From positions 17,954,761-18,018,760 of the forward strand of contig OY540818.1 of NCBI GenBank assembly GCA_961205875.1: a stretch of DNA of 64,000 bases, in the 5' to 3' direction. The translations under genes and the position numbers were made by a program. Of this stretch, positions 10,801 to 22,943 are shown piece after piece. The notes beneath the pieces were generated by a model. It did not search any database. It was given only the letters and a program-made list of their open reading frames with translations, and was not told where the DNA came from. Each line of letters opens with the position of its first letter. Positions within the stretch are counted from its first letter, which is position 1. This DNA comes from Sialis fuliginosa (Eukaryota; Arthropoda; Insecta; Megaloptera; Sialidae).

Positions 10801-13663
10801 ACCTAAAAAACCCAAACAGATATCAGTTAGAGCTTTCGCAACCAAGTCAATATCTCGATCAAATTCTTATGAAAGTAACAAAAATTCAAAATTCAATACT
10901 CCAAATACTCCTACACAAGAGTTTAGATTCGATTCTGCGTTGGAAAACGTAGATTTATCACAGTCAAGTGAGCATAAAGAAGTGAATCTAATGAACGAAC
11001 TCGTTGAAAACAAAGTTAAAAGTGTAGTCACCGATCATACGGTGATTATGAACGAATGCAATGGTAAAAGTAAAGTCGTCGAACAGTCATTATTAGCGCC
11101 TGATTTTAATTGTAAACAGATCGACGTCAAAACAAATAAAGTAGCTATACCGCGTTTACCTAGTCGTGGGAAATCATCTAACGTCACATCACCTTCTTCT
11201 ATAATCATTTTTTCTAATTCAACTCCAGTTGTCCCTCAAAGACAAAAAAATAAGTACAAAACCATCCAACCTAAACTTAACCGTGATACACAAATCCGAT
11301 CTCAAGAAAATACTGTAGAAAGTAAAGAACAGCAAGTATTGCAAACAGAAGAATTGATTAATTCACCGAAAATCAGTCAGATATTGACGAACCTTCCGCA
11401 AGATATTGATCCTGTAAATAAAATATCTAACTTCTCGGAAGTAGACAAAACATATTTAGCAAGTCAAAAACATCGGGAGCGTGGAATCAGTCTTGGAAAT
11501 ATCGATAAAGATGCACTCGATGATTATTTATACGGTGGAAGCAATTCTCAAGAACACGAAGAAGAAATTATGCAGTATTTTCAAAACAATTCATCTGCAC
11601 CTATCGACGAAATCACTTTACCGCAAGATACCGTCAGCGTAGCTGTCGAGAATAAAACTGTTGACGAACCTGATAAGATTTCACAACTTAGACAGTTATT
11701 ACAGAAAAATTTAAAACCCGAACAAAAGGAATTGGTAAAATCTACCAATAAAATAGAACCGAACGATACGATTTTAAAGAAGACGATGCAGACTTATTTA
11801 ATGCGACAGCACAGTTACAGTAATTTAAAACCGAGCGCTATCTTACCATCGTTATTAACATCTACTTCTGCAAGGAGAAGGGTAAGCTTTGAAACTCCTG
11901 CATACGATAACGTTCCAGCAAGTCCGAACACACGTCGAAAGAATTTCAGTTTTACACCTATCTCGCCTGGACCGCAGTCTCCGCAACAGTCTAAATCCTC
12001 CAGTACAAATGCGAGCCCGTTTGTGAGTCCGAGAAATACTCCGGTACCCAGAAACAGGACAAACAACTGTCCCAGTTTAACAAATACACGTCTTAATAGT
12101 ACTGTTATTGCGTCTGGGAAAAATAATAAAGTAACTCATGATTTTATAGCAGATAATCACATATCAACTCAAAACGAAGTAACTGCAGGACAGTTTGCTA
12201 TTCCAATTGAAAACCAGTTACTCAGAAAACATAGTTTACCTATGTCGGCGCCACCAAGTCCGATGTTGCCGTTAAGAACAAAATCAACGACTCAATCAAA
12301 TTATCTTCAGACGTTACTTGATAACGACAGTATGTCTCTGTGCAGCTATGTTCCAAATTATCAGACAAATATAAATGAGTATATTGATAAACGACTCAAA
12401 ATTGATACAAAAAGAAAAATTGAATCTGCAGAACCGAGAATTCGATTAGAAAAATTAAAAATTGGTCCCGACTCTCCGAACGTATATCTAGCAGAAGCCG
12501 GTCCTTTTGATACGAAAATAAGTCCTTCAACGCATTCAAGCGACCCTCTCTCGCAGGAAGTTAGTAGATTTTTTCCCGATGATACGGCGAGTAACGTAAA
12601 CACTGCAGATAGTTTGTCGTATCGATCTCAGTCGGTTCCGTTACACCAGATGAAAAATTTATCATCTCCATTGTTACAAAATCAGTTCTATAATCAACAG
12701 TTTAATTTCAATATCGCTCCAGTTCCATCTGCAAATAGTTCTGTCGGTCAGACACCGATACCAAATGAATTCTCAGATTTCGGCAATACGTTTGGCGAAA
12801 ACAATTTATTGAACAATGAAAATCTTGATAAGATTTTTAATATTCTCGACACAAATAATGCAGAAAACAATTCGTTTGTTAATAATACAGTAACTGATAT
12901 TGAAACGCCGTTACTTACAAATACCAATCAGAATTATCTGAGTGAATTTCCTGTTATGAAATCGGAGAACAGCATAAAAACTACACGGTTTAATTCCGAA
13001 GCAAACTTTCAACAAAATCAAATTATATTAAATCAAAACTTTACGTCAAAAAATAATTCCATTTTGAATCGTTCACAAAGTATAGATTTATCGGAAGTAG
13101 AAATGGAGACGTTTAAATTATCTAATCAGCCATCACGCTCTGTACCGAACACACCTCTGCCAATTAGTTATAACGATAGAGGAATAGATTATACTGAATT
13201 TTCACAAGATAACGTTTCTCGTTCGTATCCGACGACTCCTTTGAACTCTGAGTCAAAACCTATCCAGATGAGTTCTACAAATGATTATTTATTAAACGGG
13301 CAGCCGGTAGTCAATAAAGTGATCAACAATAACGGATTGGCATTCATTCAAGAGAACAAAAGAATCGATGAAAGTTTATTTGTTGATGAAAAAACTGAAA
13401 ATATTGTTGCTGAAAATTATGACTACCCTTTCAATACACCAATATTGTTAGATAATGAAACTTATCAATTTAATCGGGAAGCAAACGAACAAGAAAGCAT
13501 TGGATTTAATGAACCATTGCTTAACAGTGCTCCCGATGATTTTATACAACTCCAGAGTGACAACACAGATAATTTCACAACAAATATCAATATAAGTGAC
13601 CAAACTTTTTTACTTAAATCAGAAAACGACGAGTTTAACGTTGATTCAGTTGAAATTAAGTAA
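7839..13663 (+). CDS. Rfx7: RFX7/RFX5-type winged-helix transcription factor
   Basis: Sequence-specific DNA-binding factor of the RFX family, expected in the nucleus on X-box type sites. Exons: 7839-8104, 8816-9058, 9497-9891, 10030-10151 and 10490-13663 (TAA); 1,399 residues, close to human RFX7. The start MDEVKW is the first in-frame ATG; the same frame is open further upstream without an ATG. Residues about 88-115 form the helix before the DNA-binding domain. The RFX domain runs about 115-215 and shows PLNPLGSRTEISQTINWI, EEDPELSLPKQDVYEEY, STADFGKVMKQVYPRVRPRR and LGTRGNSRYCYAGLR, the last carrying the recognition segment. A charged, Gln-rich stretch (about 310-360) follows. The remaining 1,000 residues lie in one 3.2-kb exon, are rich in Ser, Asn, Thr and Gln, and contain repeated S/T-P motifs. 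This fits RFX7 over RFX1-3, which carry a C-terminal dimerisation domain not seen here. Intron 4 holds a MITE fragment. Confidence 0.9.
8437..8464 (+). repeat. Dispersed 28-bp repeat, copy 1 (RFX7 intron 1)
   Basis: CACAGTGCTTCCTCGTGCTA and the 8 bases after it recur at 40385-40412 (+) and, diverged, at 32864-32897 (-). In two of the copies CATCTG precedes it. Probably the end of an unidentified transposon family. Confidence 0.5.
10222..10319. mobile_element. Right end of a hAT-like MITE (AGGGCTTCGAACCG family)
   Basis: This stretch in RFX7 intron 4 matches 50818-50890: a block of CGGTT-rich sequence ending in AAGCCCTG, the reverse complement of the CAGGGCTT terminus seen at 50536. The left part is missing; the sequence just before it (10183-10230) resembles the foldback at 38153-38687 instead. 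Confidence 0.55.
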
Positions 13664-13746
13664 CAATGTATGAAGCATATTTTAAAATGTAAGAATTGTA
13701 TGTGGCAAAAAATGGAAACTTTATTGCAAAAGTGATAACAAAGATT

Positions 13747-13940
13747 AGGCCAATCCCTAGATCGTTAATTCATACAACGTAAATTATTTAGGTTCATTAA
13801 GGATTAATCTTTTTTGTGACCTTGAATTCTAACCGGAATAAAAAAAAATAAAGTGCAATTCAAGGTCACAAAATGGAATGTATTAATGAACCCATTTATC
13901 TAATAATTTACGTTATATGAATTAACGCAGGGACTGGTTT
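13747..13940. mobile_element. Foldback element just after the RFX7 stop
   Basis: Arms mirror each other over about 85 bp: AGGCCAATCCCTAGATCGTT at left and its inverse ending GCAGGGACTGGTTT at right. The apex contains two AATAAA-like motifs (around 13837-13853). It begins 83 bp after the RFX7 stop, so it is probably transcribed in the 3' UTR and may supply the poly(A) signal. Confidence 0.7.
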
Positions 13941-14758
13941 AGGTTGTGTTAATTGGGGAATTATATTGTGTTTCTCTAAGAATGCTTTATTTGTAATTTT
14001 AAAGGTAAGTTTTAATTTTCCTTCCGTACTATGTATTGTAGGTATATACTAAACCATTGCGTGATTTATTGTTCTTGGAATTGTATTCACATCCGTTTCC
14101 CCTATTGAAACAACTGTGAGTTTTCATTTGCACAGAGTAGTCCAATCTATATATTTCATTAAATCGAGAAGAACATATTTTTATATATATTTCAAATTGT
14201 AAATTTAAGAAATGTATATGTGCTATTAATTAACAACCATCAATTCTACAAATAAATGTCAATTGTTATATATTTGATATCTAGTTTATCATATTATACA
14301 AATTTATAATTATCGATATAAAATTTATTTTATTTGTTGAAAAAATAATTAATATTTTAACTTTTCTTATAATTTTTGTATAGGATGAGAAAATCTTAAA
14401 TTCATTATATTTTTTATTAATTTAATTAATTCTTAATATACATTTTTATTGTAAATATTTTTATTTATAAAATAATTATTATACATTTGAAAATTTCGGT
14501 TATTGAAATTTTAGGTTTTCTCATTCAAATATTTTTATAAAAACTTGAAGGTGCATTATATTTTAAAAATTTGAAAAAAAAACCTTAATAATATAATTTT
14601 AAATAATCAATGTAAATAATTCATAATTTTTCCAATAGGAACGAAAATATTTTCTAAACACCTAGTTTACGTTATTAAATATATAATAACATTTATTTTA
14701 AAAATGTTTCAAATGTTATACGATTTTAAGAAAAATTTTCTAATTTTTTTAATACTAG

Positions 14759-15341
14759 TATAAGAGGCAGGGACAATTTTTGCAACAATCAGTAAGATAA
14801 CTGAATTTATATTTTTATGTTGTGTGATGTAAAAACAGAGATTTAGCGCTTAAAAGATGCCTTATGATTCAATTGTAAAAATAAACAATTAGTAGAATGG
14901 CTGAAAATTACGTAGTATTAAAGTGACAATCCATACTAATCTGGTAATACGAAAATTTAACAAATATTTGGTCAAGGGTTATTTTAAGAACATTTTTTAA
15001 CTGCAAATACCTTCTTACTTACAGTTTTTTATATTTTCTTTCCTTGCAATTTTTCAACTATACAAATTAGTTTTTACAACTGTTCTTACAAATTAAATTC
15101 TGGGAAGTCAGGTATTTTTCCAAGGCAGTGCCTTTATACTAATTACTAATTTTGTCAAAATACTGAAAATAGCTATTTAATTCGGCTATAACTACAAGGT
15201 GCAACCAAAGATTTGTTAAGTGGATTGTTACTTAAATACTACGTAACTTTCAGCCATCCTACTTATCGTTCTTTTTTGCAAATATAAATCATCTTTTAGC
15301 CATATTACTGATCATTGCTGAAAACATCCCTGCCTCTTATA
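14759..15341. mobile_element. MITE with TATAAGAGGCAGGGA termini
   Basis: TATAAGAGGCAGGGACAATT at the left end and the exact inverse of its first 15 bases (TCCCTGCCTCTTATA) at the right. Sub-terminal blocks (AGTAGAATGGCTGAAAATTACGTAGTA / inverse near 15235-15255) are also mirrored. 583 bp, no coding capacity, TA at each end. Confidence 0.8.
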
Positions 15342-15673
15342 CTATACATCTTTAATGAATAAAATAACTATCTAATTACGTTATATGTACTGTATTCATT
15401 AACGATGTAATTATTTACAAGTGAACATAATAATTAAAATATGCCATTTATATTTTTATTTATATTTTGAAAACCTAAAATGTATAAAATATTTACTAAA
15501 TGTGGACCATATATTGTGTATATTGTTACGTACTATATTTTAATGTGTATAATACTGATACGTCACTTCAAAATCATTAAAATACAAAACAAACAAATTG
15601 AAGTGACGTAAAAGTGATTATTTAGAGATGCATCCAAACAATAATTACTTTCTATAAATAACAAAGTTTATGA

Positions 15674-16284
15674 ATATTTGACGATACCATTGTATTCTTA
15701 TATATTTTGACGTCCTGAATCCGAATCTGAAATCCGTTGACCTTGGTTAGCTCAGTTTCAAGGTCATTTCATGGTCAAATTTAAAAAAAACGCTAAATGA
15801 TTCTGGTAAAAGGTGATATATAGGTTTCTCTGGTTGCTGATTCTGAATTTGACGTCCGTTGACCTCTACGAGGTTAGGTTCAAGGTCAAAGTGGGAAAAA
15901 TCGCTCGAAAATTCTGACAAAACAGTACATATAGGTTTTACCAGATTTATTTAGTGATTTTTAAAAACTTTACCTTGAAATAACCTTGAAACTGACATTG
16001 TAGGGGTCTACGGACTTTATAATTAATTATAATTTTGATTCAGCGACCCCAAAAACCTATATGTACTGTTTTGTCAGAATTTTCGAGCGATTTTTCCCAA
16101 TTTGACCTTGAACCTAACCTCATAGAGGTCAAATTCAGAATCATTTAGCGATTTTTAAAAATTTAACCATGAAATGACCTTGAAACTGAGCTAACCAAGG
16201 TCAACGGACCTCAGATTTGGATTCAGGACGTCAAAATACATAAGGTTACGATGGTTTCGTCAAATATTCATTTTTTGTTTTTTG
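15674..16284. mobile_element. Long foldback element, arms about 290 bp
   Basis: The two halves are diverged inverse copies. Mirrored blocks include TTGACGTCCTGAATCCGAAT, GACCTTGGTTAGCTCAGTTT, CAAGGTCATTTCATGG and CAGTACATATAGGTTTT. Repeated CAAGGTCA-type hexamers occur throughout. No coding capacity. Confidence 0.8.
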
Positions 16285-16916
16285 TAAACTGTGTTATTTG
16301 CAGAAAGTATTATAAATGTTTGATGTATCAGTGTTATGTTTAAATTGAGTATTGTGTAGATTTGTACTCAATTTTGACTACATGTTTATCTGTGATATAT
16401 AAACACATAATGAAAATAATGGAATTTGAAAAGAGATATATATAGTTTTTTAGTGCACCTTTTTTGAGTGAAAAATTGTTATAGATATAATAATAAAATT
16501 AAATAACGCTCATTATCATTATAAATATAATGTAGAACGGTTAAGGTTTTCTGATTAACGTTAACCGATAAAAATTTGCCAGCATTTTTAAAATAAAAAA
16601 CAGCTACTAGTCAAAGTGTAAAAGAAAAACAACATATTTTTGTATAAAAGCTGTGTAAACATTGTTTTGTGAATAACTGAAAAATTGGCATAATTCGAGT
16701 GTATTTAAATTTTTATTTGATTATTTTTTTTTTTATCGAAAAGTAAATGTTAACTTTTTTAACATAAATATTACGATGTATTATTTTTTCAATATTTTAT
16801 TTACATTTATTAATAATTAATATTTTTATTACATTAATAAAAAAGGGAGCTTAAATACTCAAATCTTTACTTCAGCTTAAAAATGTTTTTATTTATTTAT
16901 TTGATATCTGATTTTT

Positions 16917-17257
16917 AGGGTTCCGTAGAAAACTAGAAACTCATAGTTTCGCTCTGTCCGTCCGTTTGGTAATCCAAAAACAGAAATGAGATTTTTGAAA
17001 AAACATTTTTTTTACCCCCTTCCTATATTTAAAAAAAAATTCACTTAATCTTTAGGTAGGTCTTCTAAAATGCAACAAAAAATATCTTATGGTCTTTTGA
17101 TTTTAACCCTTCAGTCACGATATATTTGCGTTTAAAGTCGTTATCAGAGCGCCCTTCCCCCCCCTCTATTTTCTAAACTATCGATTCGAAAAATCTGATT
17201 AATTAGTACTTTAATATCTTTTTTTATAAATTATAGTGAAAATTACTACGGAACCCT
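16917..17257. mobile_element. Foldback element, AGGGTTCCGTAG termini
   Basis: Bounded by AGGGTTCCGTAG and its exact inverse CTACGGAACCCT, 341 bp. A diverged inverse copy of the interior lies at 42755-43035 (shared TTTTGATTTTAACCCTTCAG and ATATATTTGC). Non-coding. Confidence 0.7.
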
Positions 17258-18689
17258 ATCACGTGTTTTTTATATTTATTAAAACAAATATATTAAAATT
17301 AAATATTTGTAATTTTATTGATTTTGAGTAGGTATATATTAAAAAGTAATACATTATCGATATTTATGTTTAAATATAATTTGACATCTTATTTAGTGGC
17401 ATTGTTATTTTTTCAACAAAATATTTTATAAATATTTTCTAACAATTTAAAAAAATTACGCATGCAGCCTTTATTCTTTACAAAATGCCGCTAATTTTAT
17501 CGTCATTTTAATATAAATATTTTTTCTACATTATATTATTATTTGAGTATAATTTTTGGTGCTTATACCTTATTATTGAGCAGCTAACAAATCATTCTAG
17601 GTATGCCTTAATTTTTTATTTAAAAAAAAAAAATGTTATCCATAAGAGATTTTTTGACAATAAAGTTGAAACACTATAAATATGGGTAGCTAACAAATTA
17701 TGTACTATTTTACTTTGGTAAGTTAATTTATAATAAATCGGTGCTGTAAAAATCACAATTAAAATATGTCCAAAATTAAAAGACATTTGAAATTATCCGT
17801 TGATCCAATATACAGAATATAATTAGTTACTTATGTTATGTTTATAAAAGAGCATTCGTTTAGCAAATATATGCATATTTTATGTTATATTAAATATGAA
17901 GCATTTTATTATTTGTATAGAAATTAAAGAAACATAACTTATATATGTCATACCTTAAAGAAAGATTTTGTTTGTATTATACCGGGCATAAAATTTGTAA
18001 ATATTTGTTAAAAATGCTGTTTTAATTAAAAATTGACCGTACGACATAATTAATAGAATGAAAAAACTCAGTAACATAATCCCATATAAATACATCATTG
18101 CCTAATTAGTGATAGAATTTAAAAATGTGCCTGGCTTTTTATGATTATAATTATGAACTAAAATTAAAAAGATATAAATAAATAAAAAAATTGTTATTTA
18201 ATATTATTTTGCAATATTATACCCTTTTGTATGTTGTAATTGTAAATTACTGGCAGATGACACTGTGAAAAAAAATGATATCACGATATGCTCATAATAT
18301 TCATTATTTATAACAAAAATATACATATTATACATTCTTCGGATTTAGAGATGTCCAAATTGCACTAATAATTAATTAACAAATGTCAATCGATATTTAA
18401 GGGCTCTGTACAAATTGTAACGCCCCATCAATCTGTTCTTTGTGATCAAAAATCACGTAGCCACGAACTCAGGGGAACCTTGTACAACCACAGAAAAACT
18501 TTTTTGTTAAATATCAGTTTATTTGTAAAATACACGCATATAAAGTAAAGTGTAAAAACATTTTTTTTTTAATTAATAAGTTTGCTATCGTTATAAAATA
18601 TGTATAAATATCATATTGTAGAAAATTTTTTGACACAGTAAACTTATTAATTAATATTGATATCAAGGTTAGTGAATACACAGGTTGCC

Positions 18690-18845
18690 TCAGTAGGTTT
18701 TTACCAATCAGCTTGGGCACTCCAAATGACGTATTTCCCCTTCTCGCGCCGAGTACAAGGCTATATGTATTATGATTGAGCACACCATTCCCCCTCTCCA
18801 CATTTGGGCACACCAGATGACGTATTTTCCTCTCGCGCCGAGCTA
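18690..18845 (+). repeat. Imperfect tandem duplication
   Basis: A block containing GGGCACTCCAAATGACGTAT and CTCGCGCCGAG occurs twice about 92 bp apart (GGGCACACCAGATGACGTAT in the second). GC-richer than its surroundings. Function not evident. Confidence 0.6.
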
Positions 18846-21519
18846 CTGAGGCTACCTTGTATTGATGAGCATTTATTTGGGCATCTCAATTGGAGGTTAT
18901 AATTAAACATGAATTTTATTTGTCATTAACTGCCATGTTAAATGTTACTAATAATAGTTTACAATATTAACAACTATTATATATTTTTTTAAGTAACCTT
19001 TGAAGTAACATATTAAGATATATGAACTAGATATAATTATATGATTGATCCGAAATATACAGCTGCTATTATTCTAGTTCAAACTTCTTTTTGTATTGTT
19101 ACTTTTTTATTTCATTGATCTCGCTTACTTATATTTCGCATTTTATTTGTTTTTTATTTGTTAAGTACACTTAATCATATAAACTGTAAGAAATGATTGA
19201 CCGTATTAAAGTTGGATTTTGGTTGAACAGTAAACAATGCTTGCCAAATAATTATTTTTCGTTATTTAACAATTAAATTGTGTTTTTCTATTGTTGACAT
19301 TTTTATTGTTCAACCGAAGTATAAACGACTTGTTGAATAAATTATTGAATTGAAGTATACTGATATTAAATTCGTTCTAGAATTTAGATTTTTATTGATT
19401 TGTTTTTATTAGTTTCAATATAAAATATTTATTTTTGTCCCTTATTTTATACTAATATAATATATATATATATACTAATTGCTTCATTTTTAAAATATAC
19501 CCAAGGAGGTCATATTAATGTAACTAAGCCGAATTATCCACTCCTAATAAAACAAAATGTGTAATGTATAGATTTGATCGAACGATGTTGATATTTTAAA
19601 ATGAAATTAATATAATTCAGTTTGGTATGGAAATGTAAATAGTAAATACACTTAATTTTTTTATTGAATTATTTTAATTTCTTAACTAAATAAAAAAGCA
19701 CTTACAAATTGAGATGTAGATTGTTATTAATTAAATAAGTGCAAAAACCTGAAATCTAAATTGATTCTAAAATAAAAATCAATCGATATCAATCTAATAA
19801 TAATTTATTGAATGGAGTCGTTTATCAGTTGCTATGTTGCTTAAGAGTACAAAGTACAAAATAATTGGTGTATGATGTGAAAACTGAATACATTAAACGA
19901 GAGACAAGCGCTTGCATTACGCAAGCAATACTGATTTACTATATTACTCGACTGTAGAGATAGATTCTTTTGATGTTTGGTGTAATGCTTCTATTTGTAT
20001 GGATATTAAACACAAATAAATATATATATATATCTATATATTTCCGTTGAGTTTTTGTTTTTAATTCATAGTTCGTCGATGACATCTCCGCTGGTTTTAG
20101 AGAAAAAGTTTTTCGATAAAAACTATTTCTCATCATCATGAGAAATAGTTTAAAAAGTACAACTTTTGTTCTTGCACGTTTTTCAAATATTTTGATATTT
20201 ATAATTTGTCCCATTTATTTGTATTTCCTTAAAAGTAACGCCAAGTTGTTCTGAACAGTTTTATCTGTTCAGACTAATTAACTTACTAATAAAAAATCTA
20301 AAAATATAAGATAAATAAAAAGCATACATTTTCATAGTAGATTATTTATTTATGTACAATTAAATACAAAATCATTTCTAACATTTACAATATATAACAA
20401 CCTTTTTCAAATTAAACTCTAAAATTTGAAAATGTTAAATGGAATAAAAAGATATAATTTAATTTTCTAAAATAATTTTGTAAATAGTCTCTAAGCAAAC
20501 ATAAACTTAATAAATAATTCCATAATTATTTATAAAAAAAATATTTTCAGAAACCTAGAGTTAATACTGATGATACTCTATATTTTTTATAATTATAGAT
20601 CCTTCCATTTTCATCTCCTTTTTATAATTTTATCAAATAAATATATTTCAGAATTTGATATAGATAATATATTTTTTCTTTCGTTCATAAAAATATAAAT
20701 CTGTTATCCATTTTTCTATAACTTTCAATTAATCTAAATATAACGAAGAATGATATGAAATTACGTTATTCTATTTTTCATAAAACACTTTACTGTAATA
20801 ATACTATTTGACATTATTTTGAAGTATGTATTTAAATCTTTTAAATGTACAAGAGTATTTAAATATTTTTCTTGATTTTTAAGTATATTATATAGTTATA
20901 CAGGATGTAGATCAGTATAATTATAATTTTTAATTTTCTTAACAAAAGTTGTTAATTTAAATATATTTTTTTAAATAAAGTACTAATTGATATATCATTT
21001 CATTTAAATTTTTGAATTATCCCCAATTGAAGTTTTGCATTTTTGATATGCCGCGTATGACACTTTAAATTATCCAAATCTCAAATAATCATACATCATT
21101 AGAAAGTTCATTAGTTCTAATTTCAAATAAAAATTTAAAAATAAAATTTCATTAATATTTAACGAAACTAGAGCACTTTTAGTAAAATCCTAAAATTTGG
21201 GAACAAGTTGCCATATTTTCTATATGTATCAAAAAATTTTTTTACAAAATTTTCTTACTTTTTTATGATTTTAAAATTATCTACTTTTGGATATACCATT
21301 CCATTTGATTTTGCTGAGAAACGGGCATGTACCCCTCAAACTACCCCCCAAGGGGTTGAAAATATTTTCCTGAAATTCTTAATTCAATAATTTGGGCGTA
21401 AAACATAGTGGTCTGAAACACCTGGTATTATTAATTAATATGATTATACTAATAATTAGTTTAAATGTCCACCATTTTGACACCTATTGACCTCATGTCA
21501 TCAAATCACGCTGTAAGAC

Positions 21520-21640
21520 AGTTAAATGTATATAGATTAATATTCAGAAATGGTAGTAATCAAATATCAACAAATATTTCTAATTCAGTACATTTAATTT
21601 AAAAAAAAAGCCATTACTGGGGTCATATCCAAGACTGGTG
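21520..21640 (+). repeat. Dispersed repeat, inverse copy at 54.2 kb
   Basis: About 115 bp, including GATTAATATTCAGAAATGGT and TTACTGGGGTCATATCC, recurs in inverse orientation at 54180-54300 at about 90% identity. A second shared module lies at 22010-22075 (inverse copy 54440-54505), but the modules are in the opposite order there. Confidence 0.7.
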
Positions 21641-21977
21641 CCACTACCTTATATTTATTTTCATATGTACTTTAATTCTACACCCTGTATGTACCTTCAT
21701 AACTGTAACTAGTAATGTTTAATCAGAAATATCTAACAACGTAAAACTTCCACAATGCTTAGCGTTTGAAATAAATTAATCATGATTTATTATCAGATAC
21801 AGAACAATCACAGCAAAACCATTCGTAGCAATGCTTCTAAATTAAACAATAGTTCTCGATTACAATCAAGAATCATTAATGTTCTAATTTCCGAAGGTAG
21901 CTAGAATGTATTCATTAAACATTATAATATTGACATGTTATAAGCTGATATTTTAAATATAGAATTTATTCAAGGGG

Positions 21978-22245
21978 AACCCCACTGTGATGGGTTTGTT
22001 TTTGAATTTTCTTTAATGTCCGGTATTATAAAGGAGCTAGCAAATTTGCTAGCTAGCAAGCACTTTCAAATGAGATATCAAACTTATATGACAGTTCTTT
22101 TGGAGTTTGTTGAAGACTTTGACAAGTTTCATGCACGTGTTGTAGGTAAATATTTTTTTAATAAGATCCTTACATATTTTATTAGGTTATAAAAAAAAAT
22201 TAATGAAAAATGACTTTTTTTGGGTTGTCACAGTGCGGTTCCATC
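21978..22245. mobile_element. Foldback element with CCACTGTGATGG ends
   Basis: CCCCACTGTGATGGG at the left is loosely mirrored by TTGTCACAGTGCGG at the right. It contains the GGAGCTAGCAAATTTGCTAG palindrome that also occurs, inverse, near 54465-54485. Arms are short and diverged. Confidence 0.4.
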
Positions 22246-22741
22246 TTAAATAAGCATTATTAGTTTCATTAATCACATTTGTCTGTTAAAGTACTATTAA
22301 AAAGACTCGGAGTTCATAAAAAAAACCAGCTATTGATTAAATATTAGCAAATCAAATAAAATAAATAATTGGGCGAAATTTGTAGTTTAAAACGTACACG
22401 CAGATTTCATAGTTTTGTTTGTTGGTATTAGATTATTTAGTTGTTGCGCGCGCATATGATTTATGTCAGTGATTGAACATACAAAAGTATAAAATCTGAG
22501 CGTACGTGTGAAACTAAAGTTTCACCAATAATTGTGAAATATCACAATCAATATAATACAAATATGAATACACATAGCAATTAATATTTTATAACTAATT
22601 TTACATTTAAATAATAATAATGTTACTAAATATCTTTCATACACACAAAATTAAATTATAATCTAAAATAAGTATAAATCATCAACAATATAATAACATT
22701 TTCAATTAATAATACTATATTCTTGAGGGAGATTTCGTCTG

Positions 22742-22760
22742 CCCCCCCCCCCCCCCCCCC
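22742..22760 (+). repeat. Poly(C) tract, 19 bases
   Basis: An uninterrupted run of 19 C, 184 bp past the PPIP5K stop codon. On the PPIP5K sense strand it is a run of 19 G. If the 3' UTR extends this far, the mRNA carries a poly(G) tract. Confidence 0.8.
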
Positions 22761-22943
22761 GCTCATAGACAAAGAGTAAAAAATGAATCAGTTCATTGGC
22801 TTCAGATAACTTCCGAAGGACTGCGAATTTTAAGACGATATTCTACACAAGTTTGACTAACATTTTATGCAAAAAAAAAAGGTAGTAAATAGATCTCCCC
22901 ATATTGTTTGAAAATGTAATTACCATATCACCCGTACAATTAA

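Larger units (their letters stand above)
13664..22943. other. Gene-free repeat-rich interval between RFX7 and PPIP5K 3' ends
   Basis: 9.3 kb between two convergent genes. I found no reading frame with recognisable coding character. It holds five foldback elements (13747-13940, 14759-15341, 15674-16284, 16917-17257, 21978-22245), a short imperfect tandem duplication (18690-18845) and a dispersed repeat (21520-21640). The proximal parts are likely 3' UTR of RFX7 and PPIP5K, but I could not place either poly(A) site. Confidence 0.6.

Noticed and set aside
20896-21430. Possible MITE between ATACAGGATGTAGATCAGTA and ..GGTCTGAAACACCTGGTAT
   Set aside because: The two ends are only weakly inverse by eye; too decayed to call.
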